A stretch of DNA of 64,000 nucleotides, from the NCBI GenBank assembly GCA_902786975.1, contig CADAES010000002.1:56877-120876 (forward strand), in the 5' to 3' direction. The translations under genes were made by a program, and so were the position numbers. This DNA is from an uncultured Ruminococcus sp. (GTDB lineage: Bacteria > Bacillota > Clostridia > Oscillospirales > Ruminococcaceae). The notes under the pieces were generated by a model. That model worked only from the letters and a program-made list of their open reading frames with translations, was not told where the DNA came from and made no database searches. Positions 1-9,292 of the stretch are shown here, piece by piece (position 1 is the stretch's first letter; each line of letters starts with the position of its first letter).

Positions 1-680
<680 letters not shown>

Positions 681-694
681 CATCGGAGTTTCAT

Positions 695-964
695 ATGATA
701 ATAGATGTTCAGAAAACAGCAAAGCTTTCTAAGCTCACCATACCTCAGGAAAAGGCTGAATACTTTGAAAAATGTATGCAGGATATCGCACAGATGCTTC
801 AGGTGCTCTCCGAGGTCGGGGAGTACCATTGTGACGGCGACAGCCGCCGTGTGGAGATGCGTGAAGATGAGGTCTGTACCTGCGAAATATCCCGTGATGA
901 GATAATGCGCTCTGCGCCGTCCTCTTTTAAAGGCACCTTTTGCGTGCCCAAAACGGTGGAATGA
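695..964 (+). CDS. gatC: Asp-tRNA(Asn)/Glu-tRNA(Gln) amidotransferase subunit C
   Basis: Smallest subunit of the GatCAB amidotransferase, which converts misacylated Glu-tRNA(Gln) or Asp-tRNA(Asn) to the amidated form. GatC wraps around GatA and holds it to GatB. The 89 residues have the family length and pattern: an N-terminal helical part beginning VQKTAKLSKLTI, a middle helix with MQDIAQMLQVL, and a C-terminal tail ending in VPKTVE. A CGGAG stands about 6 bases before the ATG. Its TGA lies just before the likely gatA start, as expected for coupled translation. This organism therefore probably uses the indirect route for at least one amide aminoacyl-tRNA. Confidence 0.93.
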   Translation: MIIDVQKTAKLSKLTIPQEKAEYFEKCMQDIAQMLQVLSEVGEYHCDGDSRRVEMREDEVCTCEISRDEIMRSAPSSFKGTFCVPKTVE

Positions 965-966
965 CT

Positions 967-2436
967 ATGCAGCTTTACGATATGACCCTGCACGAGCTGA
1001 GCGATATGCTCGCAAAAAGAAAGATCAGCTCAAAGGAACTTACCCTGTCTGTGCTTGACAGGATAGATGTAACCGAAAGTCGGCTCAATTCTTTTATCAC
1101 CATTGACAGACAAGGTGCTCTGAAACAGGCTGAAAGCGTCGATTTTAAGCGTTCAAAAGGGGAGAACCTCTCTGTTCTTGCAGGTATCCCGATAGGACTT
1201 AAAGACAACATCTGTACCAAGGGACTGCGTACTACCTGCGCCTCAAAAATGCTTGAAAACTACGTCCCGCCGTACTCAGCAACGGCAGCACAGAAGCTTT
1301 CTGAATGTGATGCTGTAATCATTGGCAAGCTGAATATGGACGAGTTTGCTATGGGCTCGTCTACAGAGAATTCATTTTTTGGCGTAACCAAGAATCCCTT
1401 TGATGTGACCAAAGTCGCAGGCGGCTCGTCCGGCGGCTGTGCAGCAGCCGTAAGCTCGGGCGAGGTAATTGCTGCTCTTGGCTCCGATACGGGCGGTTCT
1501 GTAAGACAGCCGGCTTCGTTCTGCGGCGCAGTCGGACTGAAACCCACCTACGGTACCGTTTCAAGATACGGTCTTGTCGCATTCGCATCCTCGCTTGACC
1601 AGATAGGTCCGATTTGCAAATGCGTTCGGGATTGTGCGATAATGCTTTCCCATATAGTCGGTCACGATAAGCATGACCCCACCTCGCTGAACAGAGGATA
1701 CCCTACTTTCAGCGCCGATACAATAAGCTCTCTTGACGGTCTGAGGATAGGTCTTCCGACCGATCTTTACGAAAAATGCACCGACCCCGATGTGCTTGCA
1801 CGCTTTGAAGATGCCGTCAGGATACTTGAAAAGCACGGTGCATGTGTGAAGCACATCAGCATTGAGGGGATCAGGTTTGCTCTGCCCGCATATTACGTTA
1901 TCTCGTCAGCCGAGGCTTCTTCAAACCTCGCTCGCTTCGACGGTGTGAGGTACGGCTTTCGTGCCGACGGTATCAGCGGGATAAACGAGCTGTATACCAA
2001 AACACGTTCGCAGGGTTTCGGAGACGAGTGTAAACGCCGTATCCTGCTCGGTACGTTCGTGCTGAGTGAGGGCTACCGTGATAAATACTACAAAAAGGCT
2101 GTCACAGCTTCAAGACTGCTTGTGCACAGCGTTAAGCAGCAGTTTGAAAACGTCGACCTCATAGCGACCCCGACTTGTGCTGAAACTGCATTTGACATCG
2201 GCAAAAAGGTCAGCGACCCTGTGCAGATGTATCATAGCGATATCTTTACCGTGCTTGCGAATCTGACAGGAATGCCGGCGATAAGCGTTCCCTGCGGACT
2301 TGACAAAGACGGCCTGCCGGTGGGTATACAGCTTATGGCGAACTCTTTTGGCGAGCAGACTCTTTTCGATGCCGCTTCGGTGATAGAAGCCTGCGTCGGA
2401 CGGATAATGCGGAGGTGCGAAAATGACAGGATATAA
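967..2436 (+). CDS. gatA: Glu-tRNA(Gln)/Asp-tRNA(Asn) amidotransferase subunit A
   Basis: Amidase-signature subunit that hydrolyses glutamine and sends the ammonia to GatB. All parts of the Ser-cisSer-Lys centre are visible: the lysine in GIPIGLKDNI, the glycine/serine loop GGSSGGCAAAV, and the nucleophile region GSDTGGSVRQPASFCG. I place the start at the ATG at 967 because GGTGGA sits 7 bases before it. An ATG at 961 overlaps the gatC stop and would have no room for a ribosome site, and the upstream codon at 940 lies inside gatC. The resulting 489 residues match the family. The end overlaps gatB by 14 bases. Confidence 0.96.
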   Translation: MQLYDMTLHELSDMLAKRKISSKELTLSVLDRIDVTESRLNSFITIDRQGALKQAESVDFKRSKGENLSVLAGIPIGLKDNICTKGLRTTCASKMLENYVPPYSATAAQKLSECDAVIIGKLNMDEFAMGSSTENSFFGVTKNPFDVTKVAGGSSGGCAAAVSSGEVIAALGSDTGGSVRQPASFCGAVGLKPTYGTVSRYGLVAFASSLDQIGPICKCVRDCAIMLSHIVGHDKHDPTSLNRGYPTFSADTISSLDGLRIGLPTDLYEKCTDPDVLARFEDAVRILEKHGACVKHISIEGIRFALPAYYVISSAEASSNLARFDGVRYGFRADGISGINELYTKTRSQGFGDECKRRILLGTFVLSEGYRDKYYKKAVTASRLLVHSVKQQFENVDLIATPTCAETAFDIGKKVSDPVQMYHSDIFTVLANLTGMPAISVPCGLDKDGLPVGIQLMANSFGEQTLFDAASVIEACVGRIMRRCENDRI

Positions 2437-3859
2437 AACTGTTATCGGTCTGGAGACCCACGCCGAGCTGAACACAAAAACAAAGATATTCTGTTCCTGC
2501 AAAAATGAGTTCGGAAGCTTACCGAATACCAATGTGTGTCCCGTATGCCTCGGGCTCCCCGGCGCTTTGCCCGTGCTTAACAAAGCCGTTGTGGAATACG
2601 CCGTTAGAATGGGACTTGCGCTCAACTGCACCATCAACCGTGTATCGTCGCTTGTCAGGAAGAACTACTTTTACCCCGACCTGCCAAAAGCCTATCAGAT
2701 ATCCCAGTCCGAGCTTCCGCTGTGCGTGAACGGTTATGTTGATTTCTGGTATGACGGCGAGGTCAGACGTGTCAGGATCAACAGGATACATATAGAGGAA
2801 GATGCAGGAAAGCTCATTCATTCCGAAACGGGCGAGGACGTTTCCTATATCGACCTTAACCGCTGCGGAGTCCCGCTTATCGAGATAGTCAGCGAGCCTG
2901 ATATCTGTTCCTCGGGCGAGGCGGTAGCCTATCTTAAAACGCTAAGGAGCATTCTGAAATATCTTGATATCTGCGACTGCAAAATGCAGGAAGGCTCTAT
3001 CAGATGTGATGTCAACGTTTCACTTTGCGCACAGGGCGAACCTCTCGGTACAAGGTGCGAAATGAAAAACGTCAACAGCTTTTCAGCCGTCGGCAGAGCA
3101 ATAGAATATGAAGCCGCAAGACAGCATCAGCTGCTTGATAAAGGCGAAATAGTGCAGCAGCAGACAAGGCGCTGGGACGACATCAGGGGCGTGAGCTTTG
3201 TTATGAGAACAAAGGAGAACGCCGAGGATTACAGGTATTTCCCAGAACCCGATATCCCGCCCTTTGAGATAAGTCAAGCCCGCATTGACGAGCTTGCTCA
3301 GACCGTTCCCGAGCTTGCAAACAAAAAAGTGATACGCTACGTTACGGTGTTTGGCATAAGTGAGAAAGAAGCGGCTTATATCGCAGAGGATATGAAGCTT
3401 GCGCAGTTCTTTGACGACTGCGTCTCTTCGGGCAGGCATACGCCCAAAAGCTACTGCGTCTGGATAATGGGCGAGCTTGTAAAGTATCTGAATTCAACAG
3501 CAAAGAGCTTTGAGCAGACGGCACTGACTGTCAGCGGAATGAATGATATGCTCGATGCCGTCAGCAAAGGCGTGATATCCGTTTCTGCGGCCAAGCGGGT
3601 GTTTGAAGTCCTGCTTGAAAAGCAGACACCTGTGTCTACAGTCATAAAAGAACTCGGGCTTGCGCAGATAAGCAGCAGTGAGGAGCTTGAACGGATAGGG
3701 AAGCAGGTAATATCCCAAAATGAAAAGTCCGTGCAGGATTACCGCCGGGGCAAAACCAATGCACTCGGTTACCTTGTCGGACAGTGTATGAAAGCGACCA
3801 ATGGCAAAGCTGATCCCGTCAGAATGAAAGATATTATCCTTTCACTTCTGGCGCAGTGA
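2423..3859 (+). CDS. gatB: Asp-tRNA(Asn)/Glu-tRNA(Gln) amidotransferase subunit B
   Basis: tRNA-binding kinase-like subunit that phosphorylates the misacylated Glu or Asp and transfers ammonia to it. 478 residues. The N-terminal signature GLETHAELNTKTKIFC opens the cradle domain. The zinc-binding cysteines follow (CSCKNEF then CPVCLGLPG). DVNVS and GTRCEMKNVNSF mark the catalytic region, and a helical YqeY-like tail occupies the last 150 or so residues. The start at 2423 has GGAGGTG a few bases upstream, inside the end of gatA. With ligA, gatC and gatA it forms one tight transcript. Confidence 0.97.
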   Translation: MTGYKTVIGLETHAELNTKTKIFCSCKNEFGSLPNTNVCPVCLGLPGALPVLNKAVVEYAVRMGLALNCTINRVSSLVRKNYFYPDLPKAYQISQSELPLCVNGYVDFWYDGEVRRVRINRIHIEEDAGKLIHSETGEDVSYIDLNRCGVPLIEIVSEPDICSSGEAVAYLKTLRSILKYLDICDCKMQEGSIRCDVNVSLCAQGEPLGTRCEMKNVNSFSAVGRAIEYEAARQHQLLDKGEIVQQQTRRWDDIRGVSFVMRTKENAEDYRYFPEPDIPPFEISQARIDELAQTVPELANKKVIRYVTVFGISEKEAAYIAEDMKLAQFFDDCVSSGRHTPKSYCVWIMGELVKYLNSTAKSFEQTALTVSGMNDMLDAVSKGVISVSAAKRVFEVLLEKQTPVSTVIKELGLAQISSSEELERIGKQVISQNEKSVQDYRRGKTNALGYLVGQCMKATNGKADPVRMKDIILSLLAQ

Positions 3860-3888
3860 TATATACTATATTGAAGGGAGTGATAAAA

Positions 3889-4395
3889 ATGGCGTTTTGT
3901 CCCGTATGCGGAGAGAAGGTTGCCGATAGTGCAGTCAGCTGTCCCAAGTGCGGTTCACCGCTTGGCGAACATGCAACTGCACAGAACAATACACAGCAGA
4001 AAGTAAACGACTTTGTCAACAACTTGAATAACACAGCTGATTATTCAAGCGAGTTTGACCCAAGAGATGCTCAGGACAACAAGGTATATGCTGTCCTTGC
4101 ATACATACATATTCTTGTGTTTGTAACTATCTTTGCAGCACCTCAGTCGAAATTTGCGAGATACCACGCAAATCAAGGTCTGATACTGTTTATATTTGAG
4201 GTCATCTACTCTGTAATAATGGTCGTTGTCTCAAATACCGTCGGCAGGATTCCTGTTGCAGGAGCTATAACGGTATCCATCTGCGGGCTTGTGAGCCTGA
4301 TATGGCTTATCCTTGCGATATGCGGTATCGTCAATGCTGTAAACGGCAGAGCAAAGGACCTTCCGGTCATCGGAAATCTTCACATTTTGAAATAA
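3889..4395 (+). CDS. Zinc-ribbon membrane protein (DUF4870-like)
   Basis: Function not known. The first 25 residues are a double CxxC zinc ribbon (FCPVCGEKV, SCPKCGSPL). A polar linker rich in Asn and Gln follows, and then three hydrophobic segments at roughly residues 68-85, 96-118 and 123-148. The stretch FARYHANQGLILF resembles the DUF4870 family, whose members are small multi-pass membrane proteins. The ATG at 3889 is chosen over 3856 because GAAGGGAG stands 8 bases before it and the zinc ribbon begins at once. The gene lies 29 bases after gatB and ends at a hairpin terminator, so it probably shares the gatB transcript. Length 168 residues. Confidence 0.8.
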   Translation: MAFCPVCGEKVADSAVSCPKCGSPLGEHATAQNNTQQKVNDFVNNLNNTADYSSEFDPRDAQDNKVYAVLAYIHILVFVTIFAAPQSKFARYHANQGLILFIFEVIYSVIMVVVSNTVGRIPVAGAITVSICGLVSLIWLILAICGIVNAVNGRAKDLPVIGNLHILK

Positions 4396-4401
4396 GAAAA
4401 A

Positions 4402-4439
4402 CACGCCGGCATTTATTGAAAATGTCAGCGTGCTTTTTT
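4402..4439 (+). terminator. Rho-independent terminator after the gat operon
   Basis: A 13-base stem (one mismatch, one G-T pair) around the loop ATTGA is followed by a run of six T. It ends the zinc-ribbon gene and touches the stop of the convergent phosphatase gene. Confidence 0.85.
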
Positions 4440-5016
4440 ATGCCCTGTTTTGTTTGTACCATTCAAGAAAACCCTTGATGTATTCCTCGTGCGGAGTGAT
4501 AATGTCAATGTCGATATCATCATTTGCCTGTTCGTATTCGGCAAGCACATCTTTAAGGTTATCTGCAGAGAGCATGTAATCGTTTATTATGTATTCATCG
4601 TCATAACCGAGTGTGTACAGCAGCAAAGCCGAAACAACGCCTGTCCTGTCCTTGCCTGCGCTGCAGAAAAACAGAACGTTGCTGTTTGAATGAACCGCTT
4701 TGTCTATTATCCGCTGCATTTTTTCATCGCACATTTGGATATATGAACGAATTACCCCCTCGGCAGTGTCGGGTACAGCGTTACCTCCTGTCACAGGCAT
4801 ACTTAAGTATTCAAAGCGCTTGTCATATTTAAGCGGGCAGGACTTAGCCTGCTGCTCCGAGCCTTCACGCAGGTCAATTACCGTAAGTACATCTTCATCT
4901 ATCAGCCATTGTGTTTCCTCTGCCGTCAGACTCACGGGAACATCGCTCCTTATGAATCTGCTGTCGCCCTTTATAAGCTGACGGGTGTTGTTCGTGTTTT
5001 TGAATAAACTGCTCAT
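4438..5016 (-). CDS. Tyrosine-protein phosphatase (Y_phosphatase3 family)
   Basis: Protein tyrosine or dual-specificity phosphatase of the type that includes IphP and LipA-like enzymes. The CX5R catalytic loop is CSAGKDRTG near residue 118, inside FFCSAGKDRTGVV. The general-acid region is probably DLREGSEQQ, with DGLYRS-like elements replaced by RFIRSDVP. The residue just before the catalytic Cys is Phe, where the family usually has His. 192 residues, with no signal peptide or membrane segment. It starts 4 bases after the mutS2 stop and is the last gene of the minus-strand repair block. The substrate cannot be told; related enzymes act on phosphotyrosine or phosphoinositides. Confidence 0.85.
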   Translation of the reverse strand: MSSLFKNTNNTRQLIKGDSRFIRSDVPVSLTAEETQWLIDEDVLTVIDLREGSEQQAKSCPLKYDKRFEYLSMPVTGGNAVPDTAEGVIRSYIQMCDEKMQRIIDKAVHSNSNVLFFCSAGKDRTGVVSALLLYTLGYDDEYIINDYMLSADNLKDVLAEYEQANDDIDIDIITPHEEYIKGFLEWYKQNRA

Positions 5017-5020
5017 ATCT

Positions 5021-7417
5021 TCACTTCAGTTCGACCACGGTAACTCCGTCCTCGCCCTCGCCGTAAAGACCCTTTCGTGAGGACTTGACAGAAGGGTGGT
5101 GCTTGAGGTGCGCCCTTACGGCATTCTTGAGAACACCCGTGCCTTTGCCGTGGATTATCGTAACTATACCGACGCCCGACATCACAGCATCGTCGATAAA
5201 GCTGTCAACGGCGTAGATACCGTCGTCTGCCGCATATCCTCTGATGTCAAGCTCTGTCGAGAGCTTTCTTGTCATTCTGCTCTCAACACCCTTGGTAGAA
5301 ACAGCTCCCTGCTTGCTCTTGTTCTTTGTTTTGGTGCTCTGCTGCTTTTCGACAAGCCTCAGCTTGCTTACATCGACCTTTGTTTTCATAACTCCGACCT
5401 GAACAAAGCAGTTGCCCTTGGAGTCGGGCGGGCTGATAACGATACCGTTGCGCTTAGTGTCCCATACAAGCACCCTGTCGCCCTTTTGCAAAGGCCTCGG
5501 CAGAACATATCCGTCGTCTTTTTCCTCGATAACGGGGTTAGCCTCAAGATAAAGCTTGTTCATTGTCGCTTTTTGCTTGTGCCTTGCGTCGATAGCCTTT
5601 TGTGTAAAGCTTTCTTTTTCCTTCTCCTTGCGAAGCGAGTCAAGCTCGTCAACGAGCTGCTGTGACTCACGCTGTACACGTCTTACTATCTCCTGAGCCT
5701 CCAGCCTTGCACGCTCGAGAATATCCTCTCTGTCACGGGCAAGCTTCTGATTGTCGTTTTCAAGCTTCTGCCTCAGCTCGTCAGCCTCACGCCTGTATTT
5801 CTGAGCAAGCTCATTGTTCCTTTCAAGCTCAGCCTTTGTGCGTTCAAGGTCGTCAAGTATGTTTTCAAATTTCTTGTTTTCTGACGATAAAAGCGAGCTT
5901 GCGTGGCTTATGATATCTTCGTCTATGCCAAGGCTTCTTGATATCGCAAAAGCGTTTGACTTTCCGGGAAAGCCGATAACGAGCTTGTAGGTAGGCTTCA
6001 GTGTCTCCGGGTCAAACTGACAGCTTGCATTGAGTACGCCGTCCGTTTCGATAGCATACATCTTTATTTCCTGATAGTGCGTTGTTGTGATGAGCGTAGC
6101 CCTGAACGTGTGTATCCTGTCGATTATTGATACCGCAAGCGCCGCACCCTCAACAGGGTCTGTGCCGGAGCCCAGCTCGTCCAGAAGCACAAGGCTGTCG
6201 CTGTCCGCCTCGTCAAGGATACGCTTGATAGTGCTTATGTGAGAGGAGAATGTCGAAAGGTCGTTTTCTATCGACTGCTGGTCTCCTATGTCTACAAGCA
6301 CTTTTTTGTAAACACACACCCTGCTTCCGTCCGATGCAGGTATCATCAGACCGCACATCGTCATCAGCGTCAGCAGTCCGACAGTTTTGAGCACGACCGT
6401 TTTACCGCCTGTGTTCGGGCCTGTGATAACAAGTACGCTGTTTGAGTCCGTGCCTATTTCAAGATCGATAGGCACGACCTTTTTTTCGTCTATCAGCGGG
6501 TGCCTTGCTTTTTTGAGGATTATCACCCCGTCATCGCCTATCTCCGGCTCCATAGCCTTCATTTTAGCGCCGAGGTTAGCCTTTGCAAAATAAACGCATA
6601 ATTCACACGAAGCGTTGTAGCTTGATATCAGCTTGTCCTTCAGCTGACCGCACTCTGCCGAGAAGCCGCTGATGATGCGGTGTATCTCGTCCTGCTCCTG
6701 TGCGGCAAGTATGCGTATGTCATTGTTTGCCTCAACAACGCTCATCGGCTCGATGAAAAGGGTAGAGCCCGATGCGGATATATCGTGCACCAGTCCGCTG
6801 ACGTTTGATTTGAATTCACGCTTTACAGGTATAACAAATCTTCCGTCACGGATAGTTACTATCGAATCCTGCATATATTTTTTGCCCTCGCCCGACTTTA
6901 TCATCTTGTCAAGCGACTCTCGTATCGAAAGCTGTGAGCGGGCTATTTTTCGTCTGATGCTCCGAAGCTCGGGGCTTGCGTCGTCAGAAAGGCTGTTCTC
7001 GTCGATAATAGCCTCGTTAAGACGCCTCAAAAGCGAGATTTCGGGGAACAGGCTCTCAAACAGATAATTGAGCTTTGTCTGTTTGTCCTCCAGCTGGTCG
7101 TACCATTTTGCAAGAGCGTCCGTCTGCATCAGTAATCGACGTATCTCCATAAGCTCCCTTATAGAGAGCACTCCGCCCTGTTCGGCTCTCATAGCGATAG
7201 CAGATATATCGTTTACCGTATAGAATGCGGGCGTGCCGTACCTTACGCTCAGCTCAAACGCCTGAGATGTCTTTGCCATTTCTTCCTTTACCGTGTAAAG
7301 GTCGCTGTTCGGAGCGATGCCGCAAGCTATTTCCTTAGCCTTTGGTATAACACATTCGCCTGCGAGCATTTCCAGTATTTTATGTAATTCAAGCGGTTTG
7401 CAGTTTATCATTTCCAT
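5021..7417 (-). CDS. mutS2: Endonuclease MutS2 / ribosome-rescue ATPase
   Basis: MutS-family ATPase without the mismatch-recognition domain. In Bacillus it is linked to anti-recombination and to splitting collided ribosomes (RqcU). 798 residues. The order is core and lever helices, an ABC ATPase with Walker A GPNTGGKTV near residue 333, Walker B LVLLDELGSGTDP, a long charged coiled coil at about 515-615 rich in Glu, Arg and Gln, a KOW-like segment, and a C-terminal Smr nuclease domain (LDIRGYAADDG, IIHGKGTGVL). The Smr motif reads LDIRG, where LDLRG is usual. It follows recO by 7 bases. Confidence 0.96.
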   Translation of the reverse strand: MEMINCKPLELHKILEMLAGECVIPKAKEIACGIAPNSDLYTVKEEMAKTSQAFELSVRYGTPAFYTVNDISAIAMRAEQGGVLSIRELMEIRRLLMQTDALAKWYDQLEDKQTKLNYLFESLFPEISLLRRLNEAIIDENSLSDDASPELRSIRRKIARSQLSIRESLDKMIKSGEGKKYMQDSIVTIRDGRFVIPVKREFKSNVSGLVHDISASGSTLFIEPMSVVEANNDIRILAAQEQDEIHRIISGFSAECGQLKDKLISSYNASCELCVYFAKANLGAKMKAMEPEIGDDGVIILKKARHPLIDEKKVVPIDLEIGTDSNSVLVITGPNTGGKTVVLKTVGLLTLMTMCGLMIPASDGSRVCVYKKVLVDIGDQQSIENDLSTFSSHISTIKRILDEADSDSLVLLDELGSGTDPVEGAALAVSIIDRIHTFRATLITTTHYQEIKMYAIETDGVLNASCQFDPETLKPTYKLVIGFPGKSNAFAISRSLGIDEDIISHASSLLSSENKKFENILDDLERTKAELERNNELAQKYRREADELRQKLENDNQKLARDREDILERARLEAQEIVRRVQRESQQLVDELDSLRKEKEKESFTQKAIDARHKQKATMNKLYLEANPVIEEKDDGYVLPRPLQKGDRVLVWDTKRNGIVISPPDSKGNCFVQVGVMKTKVDVSKLRLVEKQQSTKTKNKSKQGAVSTKGVESRMTRKLSTELDIRGYAADDGIYAVDSFIDDAVMSGVGIVTIIHGKGTGVLKNAVRAHLKHHPSVKSSRKGLYGEGEDGVTVVELK

Positions 7418-7424
7418 TTTGTTT

Positions 7425-8183
7425 TCACCTTATGCTTTTGTAGTAATCAAGTGTTTTGAAACTGTTTTTGAAGTTGTATGCGATGAACGATTCCGTGAAC
7501 GCCGTCAGCTTTTTGAGATACCTCTCACTGAGCCTGAAATAAAAAAGCTTTTCAAACTCGCTTAGCGCAATAAACCTCACCGTGTAAAGAAGCGTTTTGT
7601 CAAGCACCATATCGTCTGTATCGTCGTCCGAAACGTAGCATTCATCGCAGAATATCTTGTTTTCTCTGAAATCGAAATGCATCTTGTCGTCTTCGTACTT
7701 GAAGCAGCACGCACAGCCAACGAGGTCGGGACGTATTCCTATCTCGCAGGGAAGCCTGAACTCAAAAACACATTTGAGCAGGTCGCTCTCCATTTTTCCG
7801 TTGTCAAGAAAGTGCATAGAGTTGAGCACAAGCCTTAGAACGTCAGCATAGCCTGCCTGTTCTGTCCTCGAAAACAGTATCAGCTCGCAAAAATATGAAG
7901 CGAGCGCAGTTTTCTTTATGTCCAGCCTTATGTTGTGAAACGAGCATATAAGCTCGCTGCTGTTCAGATAATATTCTGTGTGTCCCGAAGCCTTGCGCTT
8001 TTCGTCAACACAAAGCTGCGAATAGGAAAACAGCTGGGTGCTTGCCGAATTCTTGACGCTTTTCTGACCGCCCCTTATGAAGATGTCGATAACGCCTCTT
8101 TCAGCAGTGATGACGCTGACCGATTTGTTTATCTCACCGATATTTCTTTCCCTTAGAATCAGACCCTTCAGCGTCAGCATCAT
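7425..8183 (-). CDS. recO: DNA repair protein RecO
   Basis: Works with RecR and RecF to load RecA on SSB-coated gaps. The N-terminal OB fold starts at MMLTLKGLILRERNIGE. The C-terminal helical part carries cysteines typical of the zinc site (GCACC and FCDEC). The ATG at 8183 follows an AGAGG ribosome site that lies inside the end of the upstream small gene yqzL; a GTG two codons earlier is less well placed. The two genes overlap by 50 bases in different frames, which implies translational coupling. The order era-yqzL-recO matches Bacillus. Length 252 residues. Confidence 0.92.
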   Translation of the reverse strand: MMLTLKGLILRERNIGEINKSVSVITAERGVIDIFIRGGQKSVKNSASTQLFSYSQLCVDEKRKASGHTEYYLNSSELICSFHNIRLDIKKTALASYFCELILFSRTEQAGYADVLRLVLNSMHFLDNGKMESDLLKCVFEFRLPCEIGIRPDLVGCACCFKYEDDKMHFDFRENKIFCDECYVSDDDTDDMVLDKTLLYTVRFIALSEFEKLFYFRLSERYLKKLTAFTESFIAYNFKNSFKTLDYYKSIR

Positions 8184-8262
8184 CTGCACCTCTTTTGTGT
8201 TCAGCGTATTTCAGATAATCAAGAATTTTTCCGCTTGCAAAAAACTTGTCCCAGAGGTCCAC
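8134..8262 (-). CDS. yqzL: YqzL-like small protein
   Basis: A 42-residue gene read by hand between era and recO. It starts at a GTG at 8262, seven bases after AAAGGTGG, and stops with TGA at 8134. The protein begins DLWDKFFASGKILDYLKY, which fits the short YqzL family (an aromatic near the start, Phe, then TG or SG-x-I-x-x-YL). It ends in an acidic and Lys-rich tail. An in-frame ATG at 8280 would add six residues but has no ribosome site. YqzL occupies exactly this place in Bacillus, between era and recO. Its function is unknown. Confidence 0.75.
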   Translation of the reverse strand: MDLWDKFFASGKILDYLKYAEHKRGADDADAEGSDSKGKKYR

Positions 8263-8351
8263 CGTAAGCCCACCTTTCATTTGTCGTCTGAAAGTATTAT
8301 CTGTACGGTACAAGTTTATTATAAGCGGAAATTTTTAACGTCGTATTATTG

Positions 8352-9260
8352 TCAGTCAAGACCGAAGTTTTTAATGATGCCCTCTCGGTTTCTCCAGCCC
8401 TCTTTGACCTTTACCCAGCACTGCAGATTGACTCTTATCCTGAAAAAGTCCTCAAGCTCCTGCCTTGCCTCGCTGCCTATCTTTCTGAGCATCGAGCCGC
8501 CTTTGCCGATAAGGATGCCCTTGTGCGATTCCTTTTCGCAGTATATCGTGGCCGTGATGTCAAGTATCGGGTCACCGTCCTTGGCGTCACGCTCCGAAAC
8601 GGTTTCAATGGTAACGGCGATCCCGTGCGGCACTTCTTCGTTAAGGTCGTTAAGAGCCTTTTCCCTTATCATTTCAGCCATCAGTACCTTTTCGGGCTGG
8701 TCGGTGAACTTGTCGTCGGGGAAGAAGTGCGGTCCCTCTGCGGCGTATTTGCTGATGCATTCTATCAGCGTGTCAAGCCCCTCGCCCTGTGTAACACTTA
8801 TTGGTACGACCTCTGTAAAGTCGTAAATGCTGCTGTACTCTGCAAGCTTGGCGATAAGCTCGTTCTTGTCGGGCAAAAGGTCTGTCTTGTTGAGCACAAG
8901 TATCACCTTGTCATTTTTGCGCAGGCTCGCAACAAGGTTCAGCTCCGGCTGCGAAAGCTTTTTCGTGCAGTCGCATACGAGCATTATGATATCAACATCT
9001 GCAACGCTCTCGCTCACAGCTTTGAGCATATGCTCCGAAAGCTTGTTGACCGCCTTGTGCATACCGGGCGTGTCGATAAAGACAAACTGTGTCTCACCCT
9101 TAGTCAGTACCCCTGTGATCTTTGTCCTTGTGGTCTGCGGCTTGCTGCTGACAGCGGCTATCTTTTCGCCGACAAGTGCGTTGAGCAGAGAGGACTTGCC
9201 TGCGTTCGCCCTGCCGATTATAGTGATAAAAGCGTTCTTTGTCGTAGTATTCTTGTCCAT
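8352..9260 (-). CDS. era: GTPase Era
   Basis: Ribosome-associated GTPase needed for 16S rRNA 3' end maturation and 30S assembly. GTPase motifs in order are G1 GRANAGKSS, G2 region PQTTRTKITG, G3 DTPGMH, G4 NKTD and a G5 region. The C-terminal KH domain has GKGG in LIGKGGSMLRKIG. The G1 sequence has Ala-Asn-Ala-Gly where most Era proteins have Pro-Asn-Val-Gly; the invariant GxxxxGKS is intact. 302 residues, the usual length. It is followed by yqzL and preceded 32 bases upstream by ybeY. The dgkA and cdd genes that often separate ybeY from era are absent. Confidence 0.97.
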   Translation of the reverse strand: MDKNTTTKNAFITIIGRANAGKSSLLNALVGEKIAAVSSKPQTTRTKITGVLTKGETQFVFIDTPGMHKAVNKLSEHMLKAVSESVADVDIIMLVCDCTKKLSQPELNLVASLRKNDKVILVLNKTDLLPDKNELIAKLAEYSSIYDFTEVVPISVTQGEGLDTLIECISKYAAEGPHFFPDDKFTDQPEKVLMAEMIREKALNDLNEEVPHGIAVTIETVSERDAKDGDPILDITATIYCEKESHKGILIGKGGSMLRKIGSEARQELEDFFRIRVNLQCWVKVKEGWRNREGIIKNFGLD

Positions 9261-9292
9261 TATTTCTTTCCTGTCTTATGCCTTATATGTAT

